From the NCBI GenBank assembly GCA_002789465.1, contig PFTH01000074.1, positions 1 to 29,134 of the forward strand: DNA of 29,134 nucleotides, read 5' to 3'. This DNA is from Candidatus Roizmanbacteria bacterium CG_4_9_14_0_8_um_filter_34_12. GTDB taxonomy: Bacteria > Patescibacteriota > Microgenomatia > UBA1406 > GWC2-37-13. Numbering within the stretch: the first letter of the stretch is position 1; each line of letters begins with the position of its first letter. The notes beneath the pieces were generated by a model. The model was not told the origin of the DNA, did not search any database, and was given only the letters and a program-made list of their open reading frames with translations. Shown here piece by piece: positions 22,684 through 29,134 of the stretch. Made by a program: the position numbers and the translations under genes.

Positions 22684-22692
22684 TGCTATAAT
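22684..22692 (+). promoter_or_regulatory. Extended -10 promoter at the glycosyltransferase ATG
   Basis: TGCTATAAT: a perfect -10 with the TG extension, 8 nt before the ATG at 22701, in a 25-bp gap. The predicted start falls at 22699-22700, so the message would be leaderless. No -35 is recognisable at the expected distance, which extended -10 promoters can do without. Confidence 0.6.
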
Positions 22693-22700
22693 TTAGCCAT

Positions 22701-23549
22701 ATGGTTGATCTTTCTGTCATTGTCGTCTCTTTCAATACTAAAGCTTTGACGAAACAGTGTTTAGAGTCGCTTTTAAAGAATCTTCGTAATTATTCATCAA
22801 ACATAATCTACGAACTCATTGTTGTTGATAATGGTTCAGTTGATGGCTCGGTTGATTTGATAGAAAAACTTAAAATTAAAGATATTCATAATAATCTCAA
22901 AATTAAGTTTATTAAAAACAAGCACAATATTGGCTTTGGTAAAGCAAATAATCAAGCCCTAACTGTGGTATCTGGCAAATATGTTTTATTTTTAAATTCA
23001 GATGTAATTTGTCAAAATGTAAATTTCCCGGAATTACTGAGATATTTAGATCAAAATCAAAAAGTTGGAGCATTGACAGTTGATGTTCGTCTTGGAAACG
23101 GACATATGGATCCAGCTTGTCATCGTGGATTTCCAAATATCTGGAACTCATTTTGTTACTTTTTAAAACTAGAAAAACTAGGAGGTATTTTTGGAGGTTA
23201 TCATATGATCGGTAAAGATTTAAAGAAAATTCATAAAATTGGTTCTGGAAGCGGAGCATTCTTTTTAACAAGAAAAGATCTGATGGATAAATTAAATGGT
23301 TTTGATGAATTATTCTTTATGTATGGAGAAGATTTGGATTTGTCATTTCGAATAAAGCAAGTAGGTTATGACTTTATTTTTTATCCAAAATATCAAGTGT
23401 TACATTTAAAGCATCAAAGTGGCTTTCGTAAGCCGGCATTTTTTGAGGCGATGTTGATATTCTATAAAAAAAATTATGCCAAAAACAACTCTCCAATAAT
23501 TAACTGGTTTGTTTATTTAATCATTGATTTGAAAAAGAAACTATCATGA
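22701..23549 (+). CDS. GT2 family glycosyltransferase, rhamnosyltransferase-like
   Basis: 282 residues with a GT-A fold: SVIVVSFNTKALTKQCLESL at the start, VVDNGSVDGS (41-50) for the nucleotide-sugar site, NSD (99-101) in place of the DxD metal motif, and GED-LDLSFR (209-217) with the likely catalytic acid. The general look is that of the WbbL-type rhamnosyltransferases, but the sugar cannot be told. It probably adds a sugar to a surface polysaccharide or glycan on the cytosolic face. First gene of a four-gene unit; its last four bases overlap the next start (ATGA). Confidence 0.88.
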   Translation: MVDLSVIVVSFNTKALTKQCLESLLKNLRNYSSNIIYELIVVDNGSVDGSVDLIEKLKIKDIHNNLKIKFIKNKHNIGFGKANNQALTVVSGKYVLFLNSDVICQNVNFPELLRYLDQNQKVGALTVDVRLGNGHMDPACHRGFPNIWNSFCYFLKLEKLGGIFGGYHMIGKDLKKIHKIGSGSGAFFLTRKDLMDKLNGFDELFFMYGEDLDLSFRIKQVGYDFIFYPKYQVLHLKHQSGFRKPAFFEAMLIFYKKNYAKNNSPIINWFVYLIIDLKKKLS

Positions 23550-24649
23550 AAAAAATCGGAATTGACGCTCGTTTATATTATCAAACCGGTGTGGGTGTGT
23601 ATCTTCGTAATTTGATTTCAGAAATTGGCCATCTCGATAAAGAGAATCAATATTATTTATATATCCGGCCTCAAGATAAAAAAAAGATAGAATTTCCCGA
23701 TAATTTTATAATTCGTTATACAAACGCTCCTTGGCATAGCTTTGCTGAGCAGTGGCAGTTTTATTGGCAGTTAATGTCAGATCGCTTAGATTTAATGCAT
23801 TTTACATATTTTAGTTATCCGATTCTGTACAAAAAACCATATATTGCAACAGTGCACGATATAACACCCTTGTTATTTAAAACCGGAAAAGCTTCCACGA
23901 AAAACCCTATAATTTATTGGATCAAACACAAAGTATTTTGTTACGTACTTAAGTCGCAAATATATAACTCTGAACATGTAATTACTCCAACCATTGCAGT
24001 AAAAGATCAAATCTTATCAATATATAAAAATATTAAGAATGAAGAAATTACATCTATTTACGAAGGAATTAACCAAGAACTACTATTTTGTAAAACTGAC
24101 GCAAAACAACAAGATAATCCACTGTTTCAGGGCAAATTTATGATTTATGTAGGTAATTTTTATCCTCATAAAAATGTAGAAAATTTAATAAGAGCTTTTT
24201 CAATCGTAAAGACGCAAGTTAAACTATTATTGATAGGTCCTCACGATCATTTTTCCAATCGAATTTTGAACTTAATTAAAGCAAAGAATCAAGAAGATAG
24301 AATCAAACTTTTTGATAACGCGACTATACAAGATTTGACGTTTGCCTATAAAAACGCAGTTGCACTAATTCATCCATCGCACTCGGAAGGATTTGGTTTA
24401 CCTATTGTTGAAGCAATGCATTTCGATTTGCCAATTATTGCCAGTAATATTCCTGTTTTTCAGGAATTAATGGAAAATCAAAATATATCTTTTGATCCAA
24501 ACAATATTAATGAAATGGCAGAGAAAATAAGTGAATTTATCAAGCAAGATAAGCAAAAAATAAAATATAATAACATGATCCGCTTTTCATTTTTGGAAAT
24601 GGCAAAAAAAACTCTGGTAATTTACAAAAAAATTCTGTATATTAATTAA
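23546..24649 (+). CDS. GT4 family glycosyltransferase
   Basis: 367 residues, GT-B fold. The N-terminal half opens KKIGIDARLYYQTGVGVYLRN, with the GVGVY loop at 15-19; the C-terminal half has YVGNFYPHKN (201-210), the acceptor IKLFDNATIQDL and the EGFGLPIVE motif (281-289) with both Glu of the E-x7-E pair. These are retaining transferases acting on lipid- or polymer-linked glycans with NDP-sugars. Start overlaps the GT2 stop, so the two are coupled and likely act in the same glycan pathway. Two bases after its stop comes the coiled-coil gene. Confidence 0.9.
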   Translation: MKKIGIDARLYYQTGVGVYLRNLISEIGHLDKENQYYLYIRPQDKKKIEFPDNFIIRYTNAPWHSFAEQWQFYWQLMSDRLDLMHFTYFSYPILYKKPYIATVHDITPLLFKTGKASTKNPIIYWIKHKVFCYVLKSQIYNSEHVITPTIAVKDQILSIYKNIKNEEITSIYEGINQELLFCKTDAKQQDNPLFQGKFMIYVGNFYPHKNVENLIRAFSIVKTQVKLLLIGPHDHFSNRILNLIKAKNQEDRIKLFDNATIQDLTFAYKNAVALIHPSHSEGFGLPIVEAMHFDLPIIASNIPVFQELMENQNISFDPNNINEMAEKISEFIKQDKQKIKYNNMIRFSFLEMAKKTLVIYKKILYIN

Positions 24650-24651
24650 CT

Positions 24652-25077
24652 ATGAACAATAATGATTCTTCCACAAACCAATCTACCATGACAATGGTAG
24701 AGCTAACAACAATTATAAAACGATATCTGGCAGATCTCAATAAGCTAAAAGAAGATATGAAGATGCAGAAACAAATGTATAATGAGGCGTTTAGTAACGA
24801 CGCAACATATTCTCAACAAAATGATAAAGTAAAAAAACTTAATCGAGAGACAGCAGTAATTAAAGAAAGAATAGTTAAACAACCAGCGATAGAACTACTT
24901 GTTACGAAAATCAAACAAATTAGAGATGAGATTAAAGTTTCTCAAGAAGCATTATCAGATTACCTGCGCGAATATCAAAAAGTGAGTAATGCAACAACGA
25001 TTGAAGATGACAAGGGAGAAGTTTTACAGATCATTCCAAGCTATCGATTAGTCAGGAAAAATAAATTTAATCCATGA
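24652..25077 (+). CDS. Coiled-coil protein of unknown function
   Basis: 141 residues, not recognised. No signal peptide or membrane segment. After a Ser/Asn/Thr-rich start (1-15), residues about 16-60 and 63-112 are rich in Lys, Glu and hydrophobic residues with heptad-like spacing (LTTIIKRYLADLNKLKEDM; IKQIRDEIKVSQEALSDYL), suggesting an antiparallel helical hairpin. The end IIPSYRLVRKNKFNP is basic. It overlaps the cyclophilin start by four bases and follows the GT4 by two, so it is coexpressed with both and may be a scaffold or adaptor there. That role is a guess. Confidence 0.75.
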   Translation: MNNNDSSTNQSTMTMVELTTIIKRYLADLNKLKEDMKMQKQMYNEAFSNDATYSQQNDKVKKLNRETAVIKERIVKQPAIELLVTKIKQIRDEIKVSQEALSDYLREYQKVSNATTIEDDKGEVLQIIPSYRLVRKNKFNP

Positions 25078-25826
25078 TTATGAGCAATAAAACAGCTCTT
25101 GTTATAGTTGGGATTTTATTTGTAATAATTATTATTTTAGTTTTTGTTTTATTGCAGCCAAGTCAAATAGCCAACATAAATGATTCAAAGTTAAAAACAC
25201 CTTTATCCCGTAACCAAAATACTTTAGATGCAAATCCAGAGAAAAATGAAAATTCATTACGCAATGATAGCGATGATGTTTCGAGTGATGCACAAGGGTT
25301 ACGGGGTGAACCAACTGTAACAAAAAATATAAATTCAGCCATAGAAATCGATATGAAAAAAACCTATCAGGCGGTGATTAAAACTTCAGAAGGAGAAATT
25401 ACTGTAAAATTAAACGCCAAAGAAACTCCAATTACAGTTAATAATTTTGTTAAGTTATCAAAAAAAGGTTTTTATAAAAATACAATTTTTCATCGTGTAA
25501 TTAAAGGATTTATGATACAAGGTGGAGATCCAAAGAGGGATGGAACAGGCGGTCCGGGATATAAATTTGAAGATGAACCTTTTAACGGAGAGTATACAAG
25601 AGGCACTATTGCTATGGCCAATGCCGGACCCAATACCAATGGAAGCCAGTTTTTTATCATGCACAAAGATTACGATTTGCCTAAAAATTATGTGATTTTT
25701 GGTCAAGTTGTTAAGGGAATTGAGGTGGTTGATAAAATTGCTGAAGCTCCGGTTGAACAATCTGGTGAAGGTTCAAAACCAATTAATCCAGTCAAGGTCT
25801 TATCAGTTTCAATTATTGAACAGTAA
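25074..25826 (+). CDS. Membrane-anchored cyclophilin-type peptidyl-prolyl isomerase
   Basis: 250 residues: one N-terminal membrane segment (about 8-27) with no cleavage site seen, a polar linker (28-92), then a cyclophilin domain (97-250). The catalytic segment FHRVIKGFMIQGGDP with R141, then GPNTNGSQFFI and FGQVVKG, are intact. The domain most likely lies outside the membrane and assists folding of exported proteins. Cyclophilins of this anchored type are common in CPR. The ATG at 25074 overlaps the stop of the coiled-coil gene; ATG at 25080 is an alternative start. Confidence 0.93.
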   Translation: MIMSNKTALVIVGILFVIIIILVFVLLQPSQIANINDSKLKTPLSRNQNTLDANPEKNENSLRNDSDDVSSDAQGLRGEPTVTKNINSAIEIDMKKTYQAVIKTSEGEITVKLNAKETPITVNNFVKLSKKGFYKNTIFHRVIKGFMIQGGDPKRDGTGGPGYKFEDEPFNGEYTRGTIAMANAGPNTNGSQFFIMHKDYDLPKNYVIFGQVVKGIEVVDKIAEAPVEQSGEGSKPINPVKVLSVSIIEQ

Positions 25827-25840
25827 TTTCCATAGTTTTT

Positions 25841-25849
25841 TGGTATAAT
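25841..25849 (+). promoter_or_regulatory. Extended -10 promoter for typA
   Basis: TGGTATAAT (25841-25849): perfect -10 with TG extension. The nearest -35-like word TTGAAC at 25816 is 22 bp away, too far to help. The predicted start is about 25856, leaving a leader of around 127 nt to the typA ATG at 25983. Confidence 0.6.
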
Positions 25850-25892
25850 ACAATATTCTTTTTAACTTCACTTATTTAATGCTTTTAGTTAA

Positions 25893-25968
25893 TAAAGTTC
25901 ATAAAGTTTGTAAAGTTATAAAGTTATATCATTATTTAAACTTTAAAAACTTGTCACTTTATAAACTT
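25893..25968 (+). repeat. AAAGTT direct repeats with inverted partners in the typA leader
   Basis: AAAGTT occurs four times at 25894, 25903, 25912 and 25920 (steps of 9, 9 and 8). Inverted words AACTTT, AACTT and ACTTTATAAACTT follow to 25968. The two halves can pair over about 24 of 31 positions to a long A/U-rich hairpin in the leader RNA. A regulatory role for typA, a stress and cold related GTPase in other bacteria, is possible but not shown. Confidence 0.5.
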
Positions 25969-25982
25969 GATAACATATTTTT

Positions 25983-27824
25983 ATGCAAATTCGCAACATT
26001 GTCATTATCGCCCACGTTGACCATGGAAAAACGACCTTAGTTGACGCGCTATTAAAACAAACGCATGCTTTTCGTGACAATCAAAAAGAAATGTCCGAGA
26101 CTTTAATAATGGATTCTAATGATTTAGAGCGTGAAAAAGGGATTACGATTCTTGCTAAAAATACCGCAGTCTTTTATAAAGATACTAAAATTAATATTAT
26201 TGATACTCCGGGACATGCAGATTTTGGCGGTGAGGTGGAAAGAACAATCAATATGGCTAGTGGTGCAATTTTATTGGTTGATGCAGCTGAAGGTCCGCTT
26301 CCTCAAACAAAATTTGTTTTAAAAAAAGCCTTACTAAACAGCTTACAAATAATTTTAGTTATTAATAAAATTGATAAAAAAGATGCACGACCGGTTGAAG
26401 TTATTAATCAAGTTGAAAACTTATTTTTAGAGTTGGCTGATGACGATTCATCTTTGCAGTTTACAACACTTTATGCAGTTGGTCGTGATGGCAAAGCTTT
26501 CTATAAATTACCGGAAATTTATACTATTGATACTCCAGGTAACCTGGTACCCTTATTAGACACAATTATGCAGGAATTCCCTAATGTTGCAATAAATCAG
26601 GAAAAACCTTTTCAAATGCTTATCTCTACACTTGATTATGATGATTATGTTGGAAAGCTTTGTATTGGTAAGGTGACACGAGGTAGTTTAAACAAAGGAG
26701 ATGCGATTGTTTTAGTCGATAACGACAAAGCAATTGGTAGTTATCGGGTACAAAAACTTTATACTTATTCAGGTTTAAATAAAACCGAAGTAGATAAAGT
26801 AACAGCAGGAGATATTATTGCAATTGCTGGTATTCCTGAATTAACAATCGGACAGACAATCACCGATCCAAAATTTCCAGAAAGTTTACCAATGATTAAA
26901 GTTGAAGAACCTACAATCAAAGTGACAATCGGTCCAAATACTAGCCCATTTTCCGGTCGTGAAGGTAAATATTGTACCTCTCGTCAGATAAAAGAACGTC
27001 TTTTAAAAGAAAAAGAAACTAATTTGGGATTGCGGATTGAACCGGATGATGAGGGTGTTAGTTTTGTGGTTTATGGAAGAGGGGAATTGCATCTAGCAAT
27101 TTTAATTGAGACCATGCGTCGAGAAGGGTTTGAAATGCAGATTTCCAAACCGCACGTGATCTATAAAACAATTGATGGAGAAGTTTGCGAACCATATGAG
27201 GAAGTGACGATTGATGTGCATAAGGATTTTGTTGGTCAAGTGAGCCAAGAAATTGGAAAACGCAAGGGGATAATGCAAGATATGGTGACAGATGATAATA
27301 ACAATGTCCGTTTGACGTATAAAATCTCCAGTCAGAATTTATTGGGAATTCGTAGTACGATGTTAACCAACACACGAGGAACAGCAATTATGAACACATA
27401 TTTTTTAGGATATGAACCAAAAGGAGTGAAAATGGAGTCGCTACGTAATGGAGCGTTGGTTTCTACAAAACCCGGTACATCTTTAACTTATGGCTTAGTG
27501 AATGCTCAAGAACGCGGAACTTTATTCGTAGGTATTGGTGAAGAAATGTATGAAGGTATGGTGGTTGGAGTTTCTAGCCGGGAACAGGATATTGAAGTTA
27601 ATGTGTGCAAAGCTAAACAATTGACAAATAATCGTTCAGCTGGTGAAGGTGTGTCTGCAGGTCTTACTCCGGCTACCAAAATGAGTCTAGAACAGTGTTT
27701 AGATTTCATAGCCGAAGATGAGCTTTTAGAAGTGACTCCAATTAGTTTAAGAATGAGAAAAAAAGTTCTGTCTGAAACTCTTCGTCGCGTGACAAACCGT
27801 AACGAACGCCAACGTGATCATTAG
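25983..27824 (+). CDS. typA: GTPase TypA/BipA
   Basis: 613 residues, the standard length. G1 AHVDHGKT (10-17), EKGITI (51-56), DTPGH (74-78) and NKID (128-131) are the translational GTPase motifs; the middle has the EF-G-like domains (GEVCEPYEEVTIDVHKDFVG) and the end the BipA-specific domain with GTSLTYGLVNAQERGTLFVGIGEEMYEGMVVG across about 497-528. BipA binds the 70S ribosome like EF-G and helps 50S assembly and growth at low temperature in other bacteria. Its own promoter and leader precede it. Confidence 0.98.
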   Translation: MQIRNIVIIAHVDHGKTTLVDALLKQTHAFRDNQKEMSETLIMDSNDLEREKGITILAKNTAVFYKDTKINIIDTPGHADFGGEVERTINMASGAILLVDAAEGPLPQTKFVLKKALLNSLQIILVINKIDKKDARPVEVINQVENLFLELADDDSSLQFTTLYAVGRDGKAFYKLPEIYTIDTPGNLVPLLDTIMQEFPNVAINQEKPFQMLISTLDYDDYVGKLCIGKVTRGSLNKGDAIVLVDNDKAIGSYRVQKLYTYSGLNKTEVDKVTAGDIIAIAGIPELTIGQTITDPKFPESLPMIKVEEPTIKVTIGPNTSPFSGREGKYCTSRQIKERLLKEKETNLGLRIEPDDEGVSFVVYGRGELHLAILIETMRREGFEMQISKPHVIYKTIDGEVCEPYEEVTIDVHKDFVGQVSQEIGKRKGIMQDMVTDDNNNVRLTYKISSQNLLGIRSTMLTNTRGTAIMNTYFLGYEPKGVKMESLRNGALVSTKPGTSLTYGLVNAQERGTLFVGIGEEMYEGMVVGVSSREQDIEVNVCKAKQLTNNRSAGEGVSAGLTPATKMSLEQCLDFIAEDELLEVTPISLRMRKKVLSETLRRVTNRNERQRDH

Positions 27825-27881
27825 TCTACTCAGGCGAAATAATTCTATCACCCTTTCACCTTAAAATAAATTTTTATAATG

Positions 27882-27909
27882 TACTTTAGTTAATTAATTA
27901 ACTAAAGTA
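27882..27909. repeat. AT-rich palindrome, copy 2
   Basis: A perfect 28-bp palindrome, arms TACTTTAGTTAATT (27882-27895) and its complement, 57 bp after the typA stop and just before the cupin -35. Its 25 right-hand bases equal 598-622. A TATAAT at 27875-27880 touches its left edge. It may be a typA terminator, an operator for the cupin promoter, or a dispersed repeat. Confidence 0.65.
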
Positions 27910-27910
27910 T

Positions 27911-27939
27911 TTGTATTTATTATCAACTAATTTTATAAT
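27911..27939 (+). promoter_or_regulatory. Sigma-70 promoter for the cupin-hydrolase pair
   Basis: TTGTAT (27911-27916), 17 bp, perfect TATAAT (27934-27939), then 7 bases to the ATG at 27947. This predicts a leaderless message. The TTG at 27911, which would otherwise be read as a gene start, is part of the -35. Confidence 0.75.
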
Positions 27940-27946
27940 TAGTGGT

Positions 27947-28315
27947 ATGGATTTAAAAAATATACTTCAAAGTCTTTCAAAACAATACCCTAATAGGAAA
28001 ATTATTATTAATTCTAAAAATTTTCCAACGGAAATTTTATGCGAAGTTGAACCTACAGCAAGTCATCCAAACTACAGTGTGGCAATTGCAGTGATTGATA
28101 AAACACATCCACATAAACACATAAAAACCACTGAAACTTATGAGGTGATTAGAGGTATTTTGACTTTAAATATTGATGGAAATATCACTGTATTAAATAC
28201 AGGAGAAAAGATAACGATAAAACCTAATCAAGTTCATGAAGCTGAAGGAAAGGAAACTTGGGTTAGGGTTATTTCAAAACCCGGATGGACAAAGGTGGAT
28301 CATTTATTTATATAA
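27947..28315 (+). CDS. Small single-domain cupin protein
   Basis: 122 residues from the ATG at 27947. Cupin motif 1 is complete: H56, H58, E63 and G70 in HxH-x4-E-x6-G; motif 2 runs G87 to H97 with P93. These three His and one Glu make a metal site. The segment YEVIRGILTLNIDGNITVLNTGEKITIKPNQVHEAEG (65-101) is typical of sugar-isomerase or regulatory cupins; the reaction cannot be told. The longer TTG start at 27911 was rejected because it lies in the promoter. It is 4 bp from the hydrolase and probably in one unit with it. Confidence 0.85.
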   Translation: MDLKNILQSLSKQYPNRKIIINSKNFPTEILCEVEPTASHPNYSVAIAVIDKTHPHKHIKTTETYEVIRGILTLNIDGNITVLNTGEKITIKPNQVHEAEGKETWVRVISKPGWTKVDHLFI

Positions 28316-28319
28316 CAAA

Positions 28320-29087
28320 ATGAAGAGAATTACTTTTAAATCAAAAGATGGAACAAAATTAGTTGGCGTTTGGCATTTACCAAAGAGTAAAACAAATAAA
28401 GCAGTAGTCTTAGCTCATGGAATTACTGTTAATAAAGACGAATCTGGCGTATTTGTTCAGTTGGCAGATCAATTAGTTGAGAATGGTTTTGCGGTTTTTC
28501 GATTTGATTTTCGCGGACATGGGAAAAGTGGAGGAAAATCAGTTGACATGACTCTTAGTGGTGAATTGTCTGACCTTACAGCAGCCATTAATCTTGTAAA
28601 ACAACAATACTGTCAAATAGGACTACTTGGAGCTAGTTTTGGAGGTGGAATTTCTGCTCTTTATACTGCGAAAAATCAAGAGAAACTACAAGCGCTTTGT
28701 TTATGGAATCCAGTTTTAAACTATGATCATTGTTTTTTAAATCCAACTTTGCCATGGATTGCCGCGCGAAAAACACATATAAGAAATGATATTCAAACAC
28801 AAAGGTGGACTACATTAGGTAAGCGTAATTTTATTTTAGGCAGAAAATTATTTGAGGAAATGGTGATTTTCCGACCCTATGAAGAAATTGTTAAGATAAA
28901 TATTCCAAAGATAATAATACATGGTGACAAAGACACAAAAGTTCCATACGAAGACTCAAAAATGTACATAAATAATTCAGAAAGTTTAGTGACAATAAAA
29001 GAAGCAAAACATGGTTTTCATAAAAAACAAGAATTTGATCAAGCAGCAAAAGCGACTTTAGTATTTTTTAATAAATATTTTAAATAA
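28320..29087 (+). CDS. Alpha/beta hydrolase
   Basis: 255 residues from the ATG at 28320; the frame back to 28236 only reads through the cupin gene. Catalytic triad: S106 in GASFGGG, D205 in HGDKDTKVP, H231 in KHGFH. HGITVNKDE (33-41) forms the oxyanion region, and FRFDFRGHGKSGG is typical. No signal peptide, so cytosolic. It resembles small esterase or acyl-peptidase-like serine hydrolases; substrate unknown. It ends 2 bp before a hairpin. Confidence 0.88.
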   Translation: MKRITFKSKDGTKLVGVWHLPKSKTNKAVVLAHGITVNKDESGVFVQLADQLVENGFAVFRFDFRGHGKSGGKSVDMTLSGELSDLTAAINLVKQQYCQIGLLGASFGGGISALYTAKNQEKLQALCLWNPVLNYDHCFLNPTLPWIAARKTHIRNDIQTQRWTTLGKRNFILGRKLFEEMVIFRPYEEIVKINIPKIIIHGDKDTKVPYEDSKMYINNSESLVTIKEAKHGFHKKQEFDQAAKATLVFFNKYFK

Positions 29088-29088
29088 C

Positions 29089-29112
29089 GTACAATCGTTT
29101 AATCGATTGTAC
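29089..29112 (+). terminator. Stem-loop after the hydrolase
   Basis: 9-bp perfect stem GTACAATCG/CGATTGTAC with loop TTTAAT, starting 2 bases after the hydrolase stop. A T6 run follows only 12 bases further on (29125-29130), so it is a weak match to an intrinsic terminator but is well placed to end the cupin-hydrolase unit. Confidence 0.5.
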
Positions 29113-29134
29113 AACTTAACTAAATTTTTTATTC

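Noticed and set aside
28236..28319. N-terminal extension of the hydrolase
   Set aside because: It reads the cupin gene in another frame; the ATG at 28320 directly precedes the conserved hydrolase start.
1..29134. CRISPR array, transposase, tRNA or rRNA gene
   Set aside because: No direct repeats with regular spacers, no transposase frame, and no cloverleaf or rRNA-like segment was seen on either strand; the gaps are too short for most of these.

Overview
The window looks like a chromosomal segment of an AT-rich Candidate Phyla Radiation (Patescibacteria) bacterium, most plausibly of the Microgenomates group. Three things suggest this: the ribosomal protein set and the lack of rpmD (L30) between rpsE and rplO, a known CPR trait; very short intergenic gaps; and almost no Shine-Dalgarno sequences, with starts preceded instead by A/T runs such as AATAATATG. 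TGA is used as a normal stop (rpmC, rplX, rpsC, rpmJ), so the code is standard table 11 and not the TGA=Gly code of Gracilibacteria/Absconditabacteria. The phylum-level call is inference from gene content; no tree was computed.

Layout. Positions 1-4500 hold accessory genes: a GNAT acetyltransferase whose N-terminus has no normal start codon, then on the minus strand a UvrD-type helicase fused to a RecB-like nuclease, and a membrane protein resembling DUF1189. A strong promoter at 4560 starts tuf-rpsJ. A second strong promoter at 6182, a leader with mutually exclusive antiterminator and terminator hairpins, and then the long S10-spc-alpha array follow: L3, L4, L23, L2, L22, S3, L16, L29, S17, L14, L24, L5, S14, S19, S8, L6, L18, S5, L15, SecY, L33, Adk fusion, Map, IF-1, L36, S13, S11, S4, RpoA, L17, L13, S9. 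S19 is displaced from its usual place between L2 and L22 to between S14 and S8.

Positions 22684-25826 are a compact four-gene unit (two glycosyltransferases, a coiled-coil protein and a membrane-anchored cyclophilin) with its own extended -10 promoter directly at the first ATG. typA follows with its own promoter and a repeat-rich leader. The right end carries a cupin and an alpha/beta hydrolase, beginning with a textbook promoter whose -10 lies 7 nt from the ATG, and closing with a hairpin.

The most notable non-coding signals are: (1) two homologous two-hairpin RNA elements with compensatory base changes, one between L24 and L5 and one between S4 and rpoA; (2) an attenuator-like leader in front of rplC; (3) four genes whose -10 box is 6-9 nt from the ATG, pointing to leaderless transcripts; (4) a near-identical AT palindrome at 598 and 27882, bracketing the core block; (5) heptamer tandem repeats bracketing S13-S11. 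Together the genes supply translation, protein export, N-terminal processing, nucleotide kinase activity and transcription (alpha subunit), flanked by envelope and repair functions.
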